Below, one piece after another: positions 9,240 to 19,311 of a stretch of DNA of 20,528 nt. The position numbers and the translations under genes are program-made. The notes below the pieces were generated by a model, which was given only the letters and a program-made list of their open reading frames with translations, did not search any database and was not told where the DNA came from. Numbering within the stretch: position 1 is the first letter of the stretch; each line of letters opens with the position of its first letter. The stretch spans positions 1-20,528 of the forward strand of contig JAYMTF010001940.1 of NCBI GenBank assembly GCA_036897485.1. Reading direction: 5' to 3'. This DNA comes from Pelargonium nanum (taxonomy: Eukaryota > Streptophyta > Magnoliopsida > Geraniales > Geraniaceae).

Positions 9240-10566
9240 AAAATCGTTAAGTCCAAGCTTAGCTAAATTATGAGCCCCAGACACAAGCTGTCTGGTTGCC
9301 CATTTACAAAAAAAACCCCATAAAACCTAAGGATAGTCTTCTAACATCTTCCCCGCTAGCCCAAGCTTCCCGACTTCTAAAAAGCAGCTGAGACATATCC
9401 CTGCACACATTGAAAGAATCACATAAGATAACCACCTGTTGCATATTGCAGTGACGAGCAAAGGAAAGAATTGAAAGCACGACATTTTATTCGGCATGAT
9501 AAGGAGATGAAGCCTCAGTTGGACTGCAAAGACGGGCTAACACTTCTCCTCCTACTGATAGAAGCTCTCACCTAATACCACCTTTCTGATTGTGATAATC
9601 ACCATCACAAATAAAAACTGCCTGGTTCCCTCTTAACTCCAGACCCTCCAGACAGTCTACTCTCTCCTTTTTCTGAAACTACCCATGTTGTGTGTTCTCT
9701 TTAATTCGACTTGCCAATGCCTTTTCATACCCATCCAGACTTCCTCTAATTGCTTCCACTATGTTTACCCAGTTCTCTTTCCTCCCATCAAAAACTAATC
9801 TATTCCTAGTTTCCAGATCTGAAAAGCTAATGCTAAAAAGATCAGCATTGGTCACCAGACTTCCTCTGAATTGTAACCAATTTTGGGAGACATTCAGATA
9901 ATAGCCTCTCAAATGTTGAATCCCCAGTACACCTGATTGTTAAACTAGAAGCATACCACACTCTATCTCTATCTTTACATCTAAACAATAAATGACTCAC
10001 ATCTTCCTCTTCTTTATTACACCAAGGGCATAAGCCATGATCTCTCAAATTCCTCTTTTTGAAATTCTCCATAGTTGGCAGTGCCTCATGAATACATTTA
10101 CATGCAAAAACTTTTAGCTTTTCAGGGATAAGTGCGTGCCACAGTCGCTTCCAGCGAAAATCAGATCCTCTGCCTGGCTGATGGGAGTCCTCCAGGCTAG
10201 TCCTGTAAGAGTATCTTGACTTGACTGAAAATTCCCAATTCTCATTCCCATCCAGATTGCAGTATCATTACTGGAACTCCATTGAGGGAGTTTAATTCTC
10301 ATAATATTCTCTGCCTCCTCTCTATTAAAAGCTTCTCTAATTCTATTTTCATTCCAACTTTTCCTATTAGCCTCCAGTACTGAACACTCCACAGTGGCCT
10401 CTCTACTCAAACATCTCTCTTGATTCCATTCTAATTTGGATTCTCCTACCCATATGTCCTAAACAACTTTAACTTTCTTCCCATTACCCACTTTCCATCT
10501 CACATTTGTCTTTAACAAATCCCTTCCCACACATAAGTTTCTCCAAACCCATGACTGGTCTTGTTT
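9240..10566 (-). pseudogene. LINE ORF2 C-terminal part: zinc-binding RT-associated and RNase H-like region
   Basis: Minus-strand blocks in order: CLSREATVECSVLEANRKSW to WMGMRIGNFQSSQDTL (10410-10160, typical of the region after plant LINE RT); then, after a frame change near 10115, KLKVFACKCIHEALPT and CPWCNKEEEDVSHLLFRC, a CxxC..H..C zinc-binding zf-RVT motif (9842-10110). Next comes RLVFDGRKENWVNIVEAI (9679-9912). Finally there is a decayed RNase H-like segment with ICDGDY, PYHAE, VVILCDS and SGAHNLAKLGL (about 9640-9240), interrupted by stops. All belong to the same LINE copy. Confidence 0.82.
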
Positions 10567-11998
10567 CTACTTAGATCTCCAAATGTTTCCTTCTTTACAA
10601 TATTTCCCAGCTAGAATTTTATACACCAAACTTTGAGGTGCTCTTGCTATCCTCCAGAATTGACTAGCTAACAGACTCACATTGAAAGAACCTATGTCTC
10701 TGAGTCCTATACCCCCCATACCCTTAGGTTTATTTAACACTCTTTTGGACACCCAATGGATCGTTCTTTTGCTAGGATCCTTTCTCCACCAAAATCTTGC
10801 TATAAATCCAGATAGCCATGAACAGAAATACTCTGGCATTTTATAAATGTTCATGACATACATAGGAAGAGCATTTAAAGTTGATTTGATTAACACAAGT
10901 CTTCCTGCTTGGGAAAGAAGGTTCATTTTCCAGGACGCTAGAACCCCCTCAATCTTTTCCTTCATATATTGAAACAGTTCCTTCCTAGATACAATCCCTA
11001 AACAAGGGATCCCTAGGTATTTCCCTGGTCTTAAGGCTACTGGCATAAGAAGAATTCCCTTAAATATCCTCACAAACCGTCTTGGAGTGTTTGGGCTGAA
11101 GAACCATTCAGATTTCCCTAAATTAATGCATTGACCTGATGCCACTTCATATCCTTTTAACCTATTCTTGAGGTTAGAGACTGATTCTAAAGATGCCTTA
11201 AAAAACAAAAATAGATCATCAGCAAAGAGTAGATGGTTAACTTTACACCCTCCTCTTGCCACCTGAATCCCAGGAATGCTTCCTGATTCCAAATCTTCTT
11301 CTAAAACTGTAGAGAGACCCTTAGCACAGAGGAGGAACAAATAGGGAGATAAAGGATCTCCCTGCCTAAGGCCTTTATTGGGACTAAACTCTTCAGACAA
11401 TTGCCCATTAATCAGGATGTTATAGGTCACTGTTGAAACACACTCCTTAATTAGCCTAATCCATCCCTCAGGGATTCTTTGGGTCTCCATAATTTTGAAC
11501 AAGTAGTCCCATTTAACTCTATCATAGACTTTGCTCACATCCATCTTGAGGCTAGCCTTAAAGGTTCTACCTTTTGAAGTTCTTCTAATAGAATGAAACA
11601 ACTCATTTGCAACTATTATATTATCCTGAATTCTTCTTTCAGGGACAAAACCATTTTGGAATGGGGAAATGAGGCTTCCTATAACCTTCTTTAGCCTATT
11701 TACCAGAACCTTTGCTATGATTTTATATACCACAATGCATAGGCTAATAGGTCTATAATCTTTTGGTGAGGTAGGATGACTAATTTTTGGAATTAAAACT
11801 ATAGTAGTTCTGTTGACAGGTCTAGAAATACCATTTCCATTTAAATCATCCAACATTGCTCTAGCCACATCCTCCCCCACAATGGCCCAATACTTCTGAT
11901 AAAATAAAGCAGGGAATCCATCATGTCCAGAAGCTTCATGACTTCCCATTTCAAAAATAGCTTTCTTAATTTATTCTCCTGTAAAAGCTTCATTCAAG
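10567..11998 (-). pseudogene. LINE ORF2 reverse transcriptase domain (broken)
   Basis: The open stretch starting at 11949 translates for 460 codons. Upstream it is joined in frame by VLNEAFTGE, a stop, then IKKAIFEMG, showing the original protein was longer. Diagnostic motifs: HDGFPALFYQKYW (about residues 9-21), DYRPISLC, LKMDVSKVYDRVKWDYL with the first catalytic Asp, GLRQGDPLSPYLF, and LLFADD at 11215-11226 with the catalytic Asp pair; then YLGIP and the SQAGRLVLIKSTLNALPMY thumb region. The stop at 10567-10569 (after NIWRSK) is premature, since the same frame continues with recognisable LINE sequence (W.LC.GRDLL, ..DIWVGE). The RT core itself is well preserved, suggesting a fairly recent insertion. 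Confidence 0.92.
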
Positions 11999-12040
11999 AC
12001 TGTTATTAATAATTTACTTAAATCACATGAGTTCTTATTT

Positions 12041-12686
12041 ATATATATTTTTTTTTTCATAACAAAGAACTACTAAAACTATTCAATGACATTTTCATTA
12101 GTTAACTTTAATGGATTGACCATTTATTATCCTCAAATACCAATTTTACCATTGTGCTCATTGTCCTTGTTGGTATTCTTGGTGTTTTTATTTTTAACAA
12201 AATAATATTAAACCCAAATCATAATAATCCAAATCACAACTTAAAAACTTGAATTTTCAAATAAATCAAATCTTAACTCAGAAAAAAAAAGGACACACCT
12301 TAAAGCTTGATCAAAGAGAAAACGTGGGCAGATTTATGACTTTTTTTGTGGGTTGATTTCTCTATATTTTAGTGTTGACAATTGATTTCATTTTTGCCAA
12401 ATCTTATTGGGAAGATTTTCCTCTTAGCATATATATACTTTGGGGAGGTGTTTTTGTTCTGTCATCCTCTGTAGAGAAATTTATCCCCCATAGTGCCTTC
12501 TGTTTTCTGATACTATCCCTTAAAGTTCTTTATCCTTATAGCTCCCCTTCCAACAATGCTGAAAAATACCCAAGGTTAACTTTGCGGCTCTTTCTCATAC
12601 ATTGTTGATGATATACCTGGAACATCACCACAAAAAAAAAAAAAAAAAGATTAAAAAAACACTATAATTTTTAAAGTAACTTGAAC
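12041..12686. other. AT-rich spacer, nothing recognised
   Basis: No ORF with recognisable content on either strand. There is an A-tract at about 12631-12648 (17-18 A). If the LTR-like sequence beyond 12687 belongs to a minus-strand element, this could be its leader, but I see no gag-like coding here. Confidence 0.4.
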
Positions 12687-12716
12687 CAAGTTTTCGACAA
12701 CGACATCGAAAACTTG
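12687..12716. repeat. Perfect 11 bp hairpin next to LTR-like sequence
   Basis: caagttttcga (12687-12697) and tcgaaaacttg (12706-12716) are exact reverse complements around the 8-base loop caacgaca. Two and a half copies of an 11 bp direct repeat (cttgacatgct) follow at 12712-12738. On the minus strand the stretch resembles the primer-binding region of plant gypsy elements (..CGxCGTTGxCG..), as does 16486-16507. Confidence 0.6.
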
Positions 12717-13020
12717 ACATGCTCTTGACATGCTCTTGACAAGTATACCGATTCACATGAGTAATATATGACTTGCAAAGTCCAGGTATAGAATCCTCAG
12801 GAACTCGGGTGGTACTTTAGAAATTTATGTACTAATTGATTTAAAAGTGAAATAAAAATAAGAAATAAGATTGAAATTTGATTTATTTGGAAATTAAAAT
12901 TAGGAAGACAAGTCTCGAGCTCTCAAGTAGTACTTTCTCCCCTATCACTTACTCCTGAATTTCGGGTTGGTACAAAATTAAGCTTTTCTTCTTTTTTCTT
13001 TGGAGGAGAGAGGGTTGGTT
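12717..13020 (-). mobile_element. LTR-like sequence of a gypsy element (tentative)
   Basis: The order of motifs (a gac-rich start, then gtatagaatcctcaggaactcggg, then A/T-rich sequence with atttatttgg) parallels that at 16510-16680 (..aggattttcgaacctcaagg.., then aaattttttattgg). The primary similarity is weak. The region may be an LTR of a diverged, related element. No TG..CA boundaries or second copy could be fixed by eye. Confidence 0.35.
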
Positions 13021-13160
13021 TCGAAGCCTTGGGGGGTTTGATAGAGTGCAATGGTGCACTCCTTTTTTTTCACTTTGCGAAGTGACTTACTCAAGTCCGC
13101 TTCAGCCTGCTCTTCACATATATCCATTGTTAAATTTCATCCCTTGACATCAGTATTCAT

Positions 13161-13480
13161 ACCTGCTGTAGCTAGGAATGGCCGCCCAAGAATTAAGGGG
13201 ACCTCCACATCTACATCCATATCTAAAATAAATAAAAAATCACAAGAAATGATAAACTTATAAATTCTTACCATAATGTCTTATGTCGTTCCTTCTAGAT
13301 ATTTTGTTGTGCGATCCGCATGTCGGTCTCATCCCAACGAGTCCTAACTTATCGTACACAAAACAGGGCATCAGGCTGACACTCGCCCCCATGTCACATA
13401 AGGCACTCTCAAAGGTGTGCTCCCCAATAGTTCAAGGGATAGTGAAGCTTTCTGGATCTTGCCATTTTTTTTGAAATCTG
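13161..13480 (-). pseudogene. Gypsy retropepsin-like aspartic protease (broken)
   Basis: On the minus strand FESALCDMGASVSLMP carries the catalytic D-x-G motif as D-M-G-A-S (13381-13395), followed by DKLGLVGMRPTC. About 65 codons further, LILGRPFLATAG (13161-13193) is the conserved flap-side/C-terminal motif of plant gypsy proteases. The upstream block with PQYMKFMKIFLVNKKKL and NCNAVIQKQ matches the linker normally found between gag and protease in this family. Stops and frame changes between the two motifs make it inactive. Confidence 0.85.
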
Positions 13481-13588
13481 CTTCTGAATAACTGCATTGC
13501 AATTCTCAATGTGGTTCACTTGCTCTCCTTCTACTAATTTTTTCTTATTGACTAAGAAAATCTTCATGAACTTCATATATTGAGGCAT

Positions 13589-13807
13589 CTAGGCGAGTAC
13601 ATCTACAAATGGGAGAGTCACACGAAGCTCCTTGAACATTTTTACAAATTTATCATACTGAGCTTCCAGCTTATTAATCTTCAGCATGTGTGGAAAAGGA
13701 CCGTGTGTTGCAGTGGATTTGAGTAGTGGTCGTTCTTCTTGAGACTCTTTCTTTTCCTCTAGAATTCTCTTAGCAGATTTTACTTTAGGTTTTTGTTCTC
13801 GCGACAC
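13589..13807 (-). pseudogene. Gypsy gag-protease linker fragment
   Basis: An open stretch with KINKLEAQYDKFVKMFKELRVTLPFVDVLA. It corresponds to the conserved block (..F..FL..FK.L.I.IPF.EAL.QMP.Y.KF.K) that precedes the retropepsin in many plant gypsy polyproteins. It continues after a stop at 13589 into PQYMKFMK, so one nonsense change separates them. Confidence 0.75.
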
Positions 13808-14262
13808 TAGCTCTCAACTCATCACCGCTTCTCAGGATCATTGCATTGAGGTGTTCCCTGGAATTCACTGTTGGCTAATTTGGCAATGCTTCTTGTTAAC
13901 TCTTCTTCAGGCTATCGGCCAACTGCCCCCTTGAACTTCCAATTTTTTCTAAGATGGTAGCACTTGAACGCGAGTTGTTTCTACCTTCTTGAACCTCTAA
14001 TTAGTGGACGTCTCAAAGGATTTAATTTTCTCCACGGTCGCCTTAGCAAATTTATTTAGTGCCACTTCCCGATCTTGAACTTGCCTAGCAGGGGCTTGAT
14101 TCTGAGTTGGGGGGCTTGCCTCTGATTCGAATACCCAGGAGGTCCTTCATATGAGCTCGTCTACCCCTAGTCCACTTGCTGACTCCAAGCAATGTTCGAT
14201 TTATTCATATTTTAATTTTGCTTCTTGTAGTTCACATAATTTTCTTGCCTAGTCTCAGTACA

Positions 14263-14969
14263 ATCTTCATAGGAGTGAGGCTCTACACATGTGACACAAC
14301 TGGCTTCCTGGACGTGATTTCTTTGGGGGAAATTTGGGTTTTCTCGGTTCATCTGTCTCTACAGTGCGTCCACTTGGGCTTGGAGTTTGCTTATTAGATC
14401 AAAATCGTGCATTCCACCCCTTCATGATGCTCTTCGATTGGTTCTCCTGTAAGGAGGGGTTGCGAGACACATCCTCTTAAGATGCTCCATTGCTTTCTCT
14501 AGAGTTTCATGTATGAATTGTCCTTGAGTTGATGTATTGATCTGGTTGTACCCGACCTCATTCAGATTGTTGTAAAATATGCTGACGAGTTGATGTACAT
14601 AAATTCCATGATGGGGGCACTTGTGCTGGAGATAAAAAACCTCTCCCATGTCTTGTACGATGACTTATCGTCTTCATGGTAGAATGCATGTATATCATCA
14701 CAGAGCTTGTGAGTCAGAATTTGTGGAAAATACTTATTGAAAAACAAATTCATTAGCTCCTCCTAGGCCAAATAAGATCTAGTAGACAATCATTCTCACC
14801 ATTCTCTTGCCTTATCACTAAGAGAGAAAGAGAATAATTGAAACCTAATCTCATACCCCGGGATATCTCTATACCTAATGGTATCATTTTAAGTAAGGAA
14901 TGTGCTCATTTTTCTATGTGCATCCTCAATTTCATATTACCCACAGAAAGGTTTTGTGAACACAAAATT
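14263..14969 (-). pseudogene. Gypsy gag core, C-terminal part, with zinc knuckle
   Basis: Minus-strand fragments in two frames. RFQLFSFSLSDKAREW (about 14790-14860) matches the gag motif IRLRLFPFSLRDKARxW. ELMNLFFNKYFPQ, then SYKTWERF and CPHHGIYVHQLVSIFYNNL (14422-14753), match the retrotransposon gag domain (FxxKYFPP, AWERF, CPHHGI, xxFYNGL). CVTCVEPHSYEDC at 14263-14301 is a CxxCxxxHxxxxC knuckle of the kind seen in this lineage. A frame change near 14640 and several stops interrupt it. Confidence 0.82.
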
Positions 14970-14983
14970 AATAATGGGAGCCC

Positions 14984-16048
14984 CGAATGTCCCAAGGTGA
15001 AATTCAAATGTCGGAAAAAGCTCGTTGGGGATCGGTTTGGAGGCGCAAGTTCAACCGAAAAATAAACATTTTATTTGAAAGTGCTTATCCAATACGCTCC
15101 CTATGTTTTCTAACTTAGTTCGCCGTCATATTGAAGTTAGTCTTATATGTCTGATATGCGGGCTAGATTCGGAATAGTTCTCCATTTGTTGTTGCGGTTC
15201 AACTTTGCTAAAAATTGCTGGGAAAAAAATTGGTATGACAGGTATTGTGATGGAAAGCATCTTCATTGAGGACTTGTTTGATCAGATTCTCTTATTTTGG
15301 GACATTGAGCTTGTTTCGTTGATATATTATGTTGCTTGGGGAATTTAGAATTCAAGAAACAATGGAGTATGAAATGAGTTGTAGGAGGATGCAGGGAATA
15401 TGGTCCTAATGGATCAAGGTGTCCGTGAAGCTTGGTTGGCGGCTATCGTTCTAGTGCAGGTGTTGGATGCAGGAGGGTCGGCATCAAACTCTGGAGAGGT
15501 CCACCGTTCGCCTTTGGCTGTAGCTCCTGCTGGTTGTGTTCGTCCTCCACGGGGGCGCCTAAAACTAAATGTGGACGGGGCTCTCTTTTTGGATTCAAAT
15601 ATTAGTTGTGCGGGTAGGGGGGTCGTTTGGGATTGGAAAAGGAAAATTTTGGGTGAAGGTCATTCTGCTCAGGTTGGTTGTGGGGAGCCTTGCGTGGTTA
15701 AGGTGCTTGCTATCCGTAATGCTCTCGAGTGGGTGGTTGCCTAGGGTTGGAGGCAAGTCATAATTGAGTCTGATTCGCAGTTTGGTGTTCGAGCAATCCA
15801 AGCTGAAAGGGAGGCTTCTAGTGCCTTCTACTTGATAATTTCTAACATTGTTAGATGTGCTTCTAGTTTAGTTTGTTTTGAATTCTCTTGTATTGGCCGG
15901 TCTGCGAACCGTGTGGCCCATGCTTTGGCTAGGTCTTCGGTTTCCTCCTTTGGTGTTGTCGAGTGGGTTGGTGTTCAAGCCCCAACCTTATTTTACAATT
16001 ACTATCCTCCTATTTGATTTAATATAAGAAAAAATTTCGTTCAAAAAA
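14984..16048 (+). mobile_element. 5'-truncated LINE inserted in gypsy gag, 14 bp TSD
   Basis: aataatgggagccc occurs exactly at 14970-14983 and 16049-16062, flanking the insertion. The body starts inside the zinc-binding region (CPKVKFKCRK; SNLVRRHIEVSLICLICGLDSE, about 15110-15178). It runs through RNase H and a short 3' tail, and ends with A8-A9 at 16043-16050, which merges with the TSD. Truncation at the 5' end, an A-tail and a TSD are the classic target-primed reverse transcription signature. Its orientation is opposite to the surrounding gypsy relic. Confidence 0.92.
15400..16017 (+). pseudogene. LINE RNase H-like domain (plant RVT_3 type), broken
   Basis: PPRGRLKLNVDGALF (first catalytic Asp in VDGA), CAGRGVVWDWKRKILGEG, VVKVLAIRNALEW, a stop at 15742, then QVIIESDSQFGVRAIQ (Asp in ESD), and IGRSANRVAHALARSSV to the stop at 16015-16017. 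This is the normal order of the plant LINE-associated RNase H domain. The second acidic position, usually in an A-E-A motif before L.VR.AL.W, reads V-K-V here, and the following frame contains a nonsense codon. It is therefore non-functional on two counts. Confidence 0.85.
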
Positions 16049-16062
16049 AATAATGGGAGCCC

Positions 16063-16432
16063 TTATATTGAAAGTGAAATTTCGGTGATATATTTGTGCA
16101 TAACGTGAGTAAGACCGTTTTGGTGGACATAAAATATTCTGAAGAGTCTCCCTTCTCTCCATAGCACCTTCATTGTTGTTTCGAGCAGGTAGAACAATAA
16201 CATTGTTATCACCCAACAGCGGTATTAGAAGGCTCATTGTCGTTGCTAGAGGCTGTAAAAGCCTTAGCGTTTTTCTGAGCTTCCTATTTATCTTTGTTGG
16301 CTTTATTCTGCTGATGAAGATTTTGCTTAGGTTTCGAGTCGAATTTGAGTTTTGGACTCTTGTCTCTTCAAAAATAAGCAAAACAAAGATTAAAAGGCAA
16401 AAATTAAGCAACAAAAAATAAAATCCAAACAA
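16063..16432 (-). pseudogene. Gypsy gag N-terminal part, beyond the LINE insertion
   Basis: An open stretch from 16432 with MERRETLQNILCPPK and YHRNFTFNIRAPII. It lines up with the gag N-terminal motif (..NFEIKPxIIxxV..) and continues, after removal of the 14984-16048 insertion, into NFVFTKPFCG at 14969. The join falls exactly on the duplicated 14 bp. The first Met is not a credible start; the hydrophobic beginning is probably leader translated by chance. Confidence 0.7.
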
Positions 16433-16485
16433 AAAGGAAAAGAAAAATCAAATAGGAGTTAACTAACTCCGGAATTGACTTATTG

Positions 16486-16507
16486 CCTTCGCCGATAACG
16501 AAACCAA
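16486..16507 (-). promoter_or_regulatory. Decayed primer-binding site of gypsy element
   Basis: Read on the minus strand: TTGG, three mismatches, CGTT, two mismatches, then CGGCGA. This resembles the plant gypsy PBS of the TTGGCGCCGTTGCCGGGGA type. It lies 50-75 bases upstream of the gag stretch in the right orientation, directly after a CA dinucleotide that could end the 5' LTR (16510-16511 on +). The assignment is by resemblance only. Confidence 0.45.
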
Positions 16508-16509
16508 TT

Positions 16510-17300
16510 TGACGTTGACCGAATCAAGCGGGTCGTCAAATAATATAGATAAAATTAAGGATTTTCGAACCTCAAGGAGGAAAAAGTCAATGATCCGAAA
16601 TATAGAAAACTCAAGAAAAATAAATTAAATTTTTTATTGGATTAAAGTGATTTGTAAAGTAAAATTGAAGCAAGAAAGCAAGTGGAGAGAATAAGTCAAG
16701 ATAAAGCAACCTAGGAATTAAGGTTCACCAATTGTTGTGCGAATTAACATTATGAAACTATGAATTAGTCGATTGAGCAAACAATTCTACATAAACTATG
16801 CAAACTCTTTCTCGATTCGAATTCAAGTCCTACCAATGTTCTAACCTAATCGATCTCTCGTAAAAGACTCAGACAAGTTTAGGCCGTTGAACATAATTTA
16901 CGCATCAAACTAGTACTAATCTCTATCTCTATGTGATTATGTAGTACGTTCAATTGATCAAGTCGAGAGAATAAATTATCTCTCTCAAGACTAATTTGTT
17001 AACCTAGGGCGAGAGAGAATCTCTTCTATGTAAGCATTGAACTTGGATTAGACCTTAAGAACGAAATTGAAAGAAGAATAAGAGAGGGCGAGCTAGAACG
17101 GTATAGAGCCAACGACTTTAGACCTAGAGAGGGAGACCGGTTCAATTAAGATGATATGTAGATCAAAAGTCGAAGAATGGTTGATCTAGGAGGGTCCTAA
17201 AGACCAAGAGGCAAAGGCTCGAAACCAGTCCACAACATCTATTAAGCTTGGCCCTGAGAAAAGATATCGCCCTAGCATCGTGTTTTCTTTTCTTTTCTTT
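16510..17300 (-). mobile_element. Probable 5' LTR and flank of the gypsy relic
   Basis: No coding content. Position (beyond the PBS-like site), AT-rich composition and CT/GA-rich patches (about 16920-17040, repeated agagaga and ctctatct) fit an LTR. A paired 3' LTR could not be matched by eye, so its limits are unknown. Confidence 0.35.
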
Positions 17301-19020
17301 GTCTTCCTTGTTGCATGTTCACATGTAAAATACTTTTAGCTAATGAAAGTTCATCAACCAAAGACGTAGCAGACGAAGAAGCTAATATTGGTATCCTATT
17401 TCTCTTTCAGCCATGATCAATTAGAGTCGGAGCCACAAAAAGAGACCCACTGGGAGTCTAATCAAAGCTTCGACACTTGCATTTTTTCTTCTTCTCTATC
17501 GCAGTAAGGATGCTGGAACTATGAAGAAAACGTCACAACCGGTAGTCAACAGTCGCATTGAAAAGATCAGGCAGATGCAAACTGGGGGGAAGACGAAAGG
17601 ACTACACCTCATACCACATTTTATAATTCATATGCCTCGCTCTTATTGGTTATAAGGATAACAATTTAGTAGCAACAATGGTATTTGAAGAATACCATAC
17701 GAAAGCAGGTCATGACACTTCAAGTGTTGGGCATCAGTTGGGACATGGAAATGCCATAAAAATCGAGCAACTCCTACATGAAAAGGATCAAGGGACATGT
17801 AAAATCCCAGCAGAACATTTCAGGATTGACTGTGAAATACCTCAAAGGGGGTCTGTTGTACCGAGTACCCCTGTTGGTTCAAAATAACCACACCTTATTA
17901 GGGAAAGGAATAAACGATATTGACAAAAAAATGAGCCAGTTGTTCCTTAGTGACCGTATAAGGCAGCTTGGCCAGCTTATACCGCTTTGGGTGCTTGCAC
18001 AAAGAGGGGTGAGAGACTCTCCATTCGCAGGATCTTCATCAACATACATGAAAGCAGAGGAAGCCATGGTGTAGACAAAAATAAGACACACCAACAGAAG
18101 AAAGAATAAGTAGTAGGTAGAAAAGAATAATCAACAAGTCCCTACAGTAAGTGAACTTATAGGCTCCGGTGAAAAGATCAAACGCCTCACCCTCGTCTTA
18201 AGTCACCGCGGTGGGTGCGAAATTTAAGTTAAAAACAGTTCATACACCCTAGTTTACCAACTCACACAAAGATTGCCCAACTAGCGTAGGGGAAAGTGTT
18301 AGGCATGTTTGGCCTACCAGGCCTAAGGGGAAGCCGCAATGCAAGGACCGTGAAGCAAAAGCCCAACCGGGCCTAGGAGAGAGAAAAGAATACACACCAC
18401 ATCTCTTATAAAAGACCATGAAGTCACGTCTGAAGGTGAGACATAATGAATCCTCAGAATACAATTGCATAACCATTAGTAATCAATTGACTTGATCGTC
18501 AGAGAGGTCATCGATATTGGAGACCCTGTTTTGCATGATCCGCTCAAGAGAATGAAGGATCAGCTTCATCACGTGGAGTGACATATAGTTAGTGTAATGT
18601 GTATTATATGTAGGCTGGGCGGGTTACCCACAATTTTGGACTTCAGCAATCGTGGACCGCACATAAGCCATGAGGGTTAGACAATTATGAGCCCTACAAT
18701 TTAGTAGGCTCAACGGGGTGGATTTTGGAGGCAAGAGGAGCAGATTTGCAGGTTGCAAGTTTTTGTGAACACCCTTAATCACCCCAACATCTTGACTTTG
18801 TGTGTACAAATACCCCTCATTTTCTAGACTTCTGAGATTCATTTGTGTAATTCACACACTTCGAGCTCTTAAGTAATTTCTCTAGAATTCATACACACAC
18901 ACACACACATCACTATTTAACAGTGATAAAATTCTTTTTCTCACGCCCAAGGTGATATCTAGGGGTACCCCGTTTGTATTTTTCTTAACGGTGTGCTACC
19001 TTGTTCTATGCAAACTTAAA
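17301..19020. other. Unresolved, probably LTR-retrotransposon-derived sequence
   Basis: Only short ORFs, none recognised (for example + 17678-17887; - 18094-17879 starting MASSAFMYVDEDPANGES). 18740-19010 looks like an LTR: a TATA-like acaaatacccc near 18805, then a (CA)n at 18893-18909, then gtgatatctaggggtaccccg (part) and ggtgtgctaccttgttc near the end. Plant LTR U5 regions often look like this. No polyprotein motif supports it. Confidence 0.35.
18893..18909. repeat. (CA)n microsatellite
   Basis: About nine CA units within LTR-like sequence. Confidence 0.85.
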
Positions 19021-19186
19021 GCTCTAATTCTCATTTTATCGAGTGAAAGTACAATCCAAAAATATTCTCAATGTTAAATCTCAAATACAAAATGGATCGA
19101 TAACAATACACGTGTGAAGTGTTTTGTTGACCTCATATCAACGTGGCAGATCGATTGTGATTCATTTATACTTAGTAAATTTTCTT

Positions 19187-19240
19187 AATTTTGTAAAAGA
19201 GAGTAGTAGGTTTTGTTAAATTTTGTAAAAGAGAGTAGTA
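19187..19240. repeat. 22 bp direct repeat, period 32
   Basis: The 22-base block from aattttgtaaaagag to agtagta occurs exactly at 19187-19208 and 19219-19240, in the 3' flank of the SRC2-like gene. Confidence 0.9.
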
Positions 19241-19311
19241 AATTTTGAATGTTGTTGAATGGGCAAAATCAAATTTTATATAAACAATAAACATACGAAA
19301 ATTGGATACAA

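Larger units (their letters stand above)
9178..12040 (-). mobile_element. 5'-truncated LINE (L1-type non-LTR retrotransposon)
   Basis: Minus-strand ORF2 relic. It begins abruptly near 12040 inside the region just before the RT domain (NKNSCDLSKLL..), so ORF1 and the endonuclease are lost. It continues through RT, the zinc-binding RT-associated region and an RNase H-like tail. It ends with an A-rich stretch (A8 on the minus strand, about 9180-9187), consistent with a 3' poly(A). Several in-frame stops and at least one frameshift show it is dead. No clear TSD was found by eye. It lies tail-first towards ATG18a. Confidence 0.88.
13050..16510 (-). mobile_element. Degenerate Ty3-gypsy retrotransposon: gag and protease only, split by a LINE
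   Basis: Minus-strand order from the 5' side: a PBS-like site (16486-16507), the gag N-terminal part (16432-16063), an inserted LINE (14984-16048), the rest of gag (14983 to about 14400), a zinc knuckle (14263-14301), a linker, the protease-flanking block (13589-13807) and retropepsin (13480-13160). After the protease the match to gypsy polyproteins fades near 13050. No RT, RNase H or integrase is seen, so the element is internally truncated or of a gag-PR-only type. Frameshifts and stops are frequent. Confidence 0.8.

Noticed and set aside
12631..12648. A-tract that could be a LINE or SINE tail
   Set aside because: No TSD, no upstream element body and no Pol III boxes were recognised next to it.
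14984..15020. Similarity between the start of the LINE insertion (aaggtgaaattc) and the gag sequence beyond the other TSD (aaagtgaaattt)
   Set aside because: It suggested a longer duplication than 14 bp. However, the left copy translates as LINE (PKVKFKC) on + and the right as gag (NFTFN) on -, so the resemblance is chance.
17678..17887. + strand 69-codon ORF starting MVFEEYHTKAGHDTSS
   Set aside because: Looks protein-like, but there is no recognisable domain, no splice context and no promoter. Kept only as part of the unresolved region.
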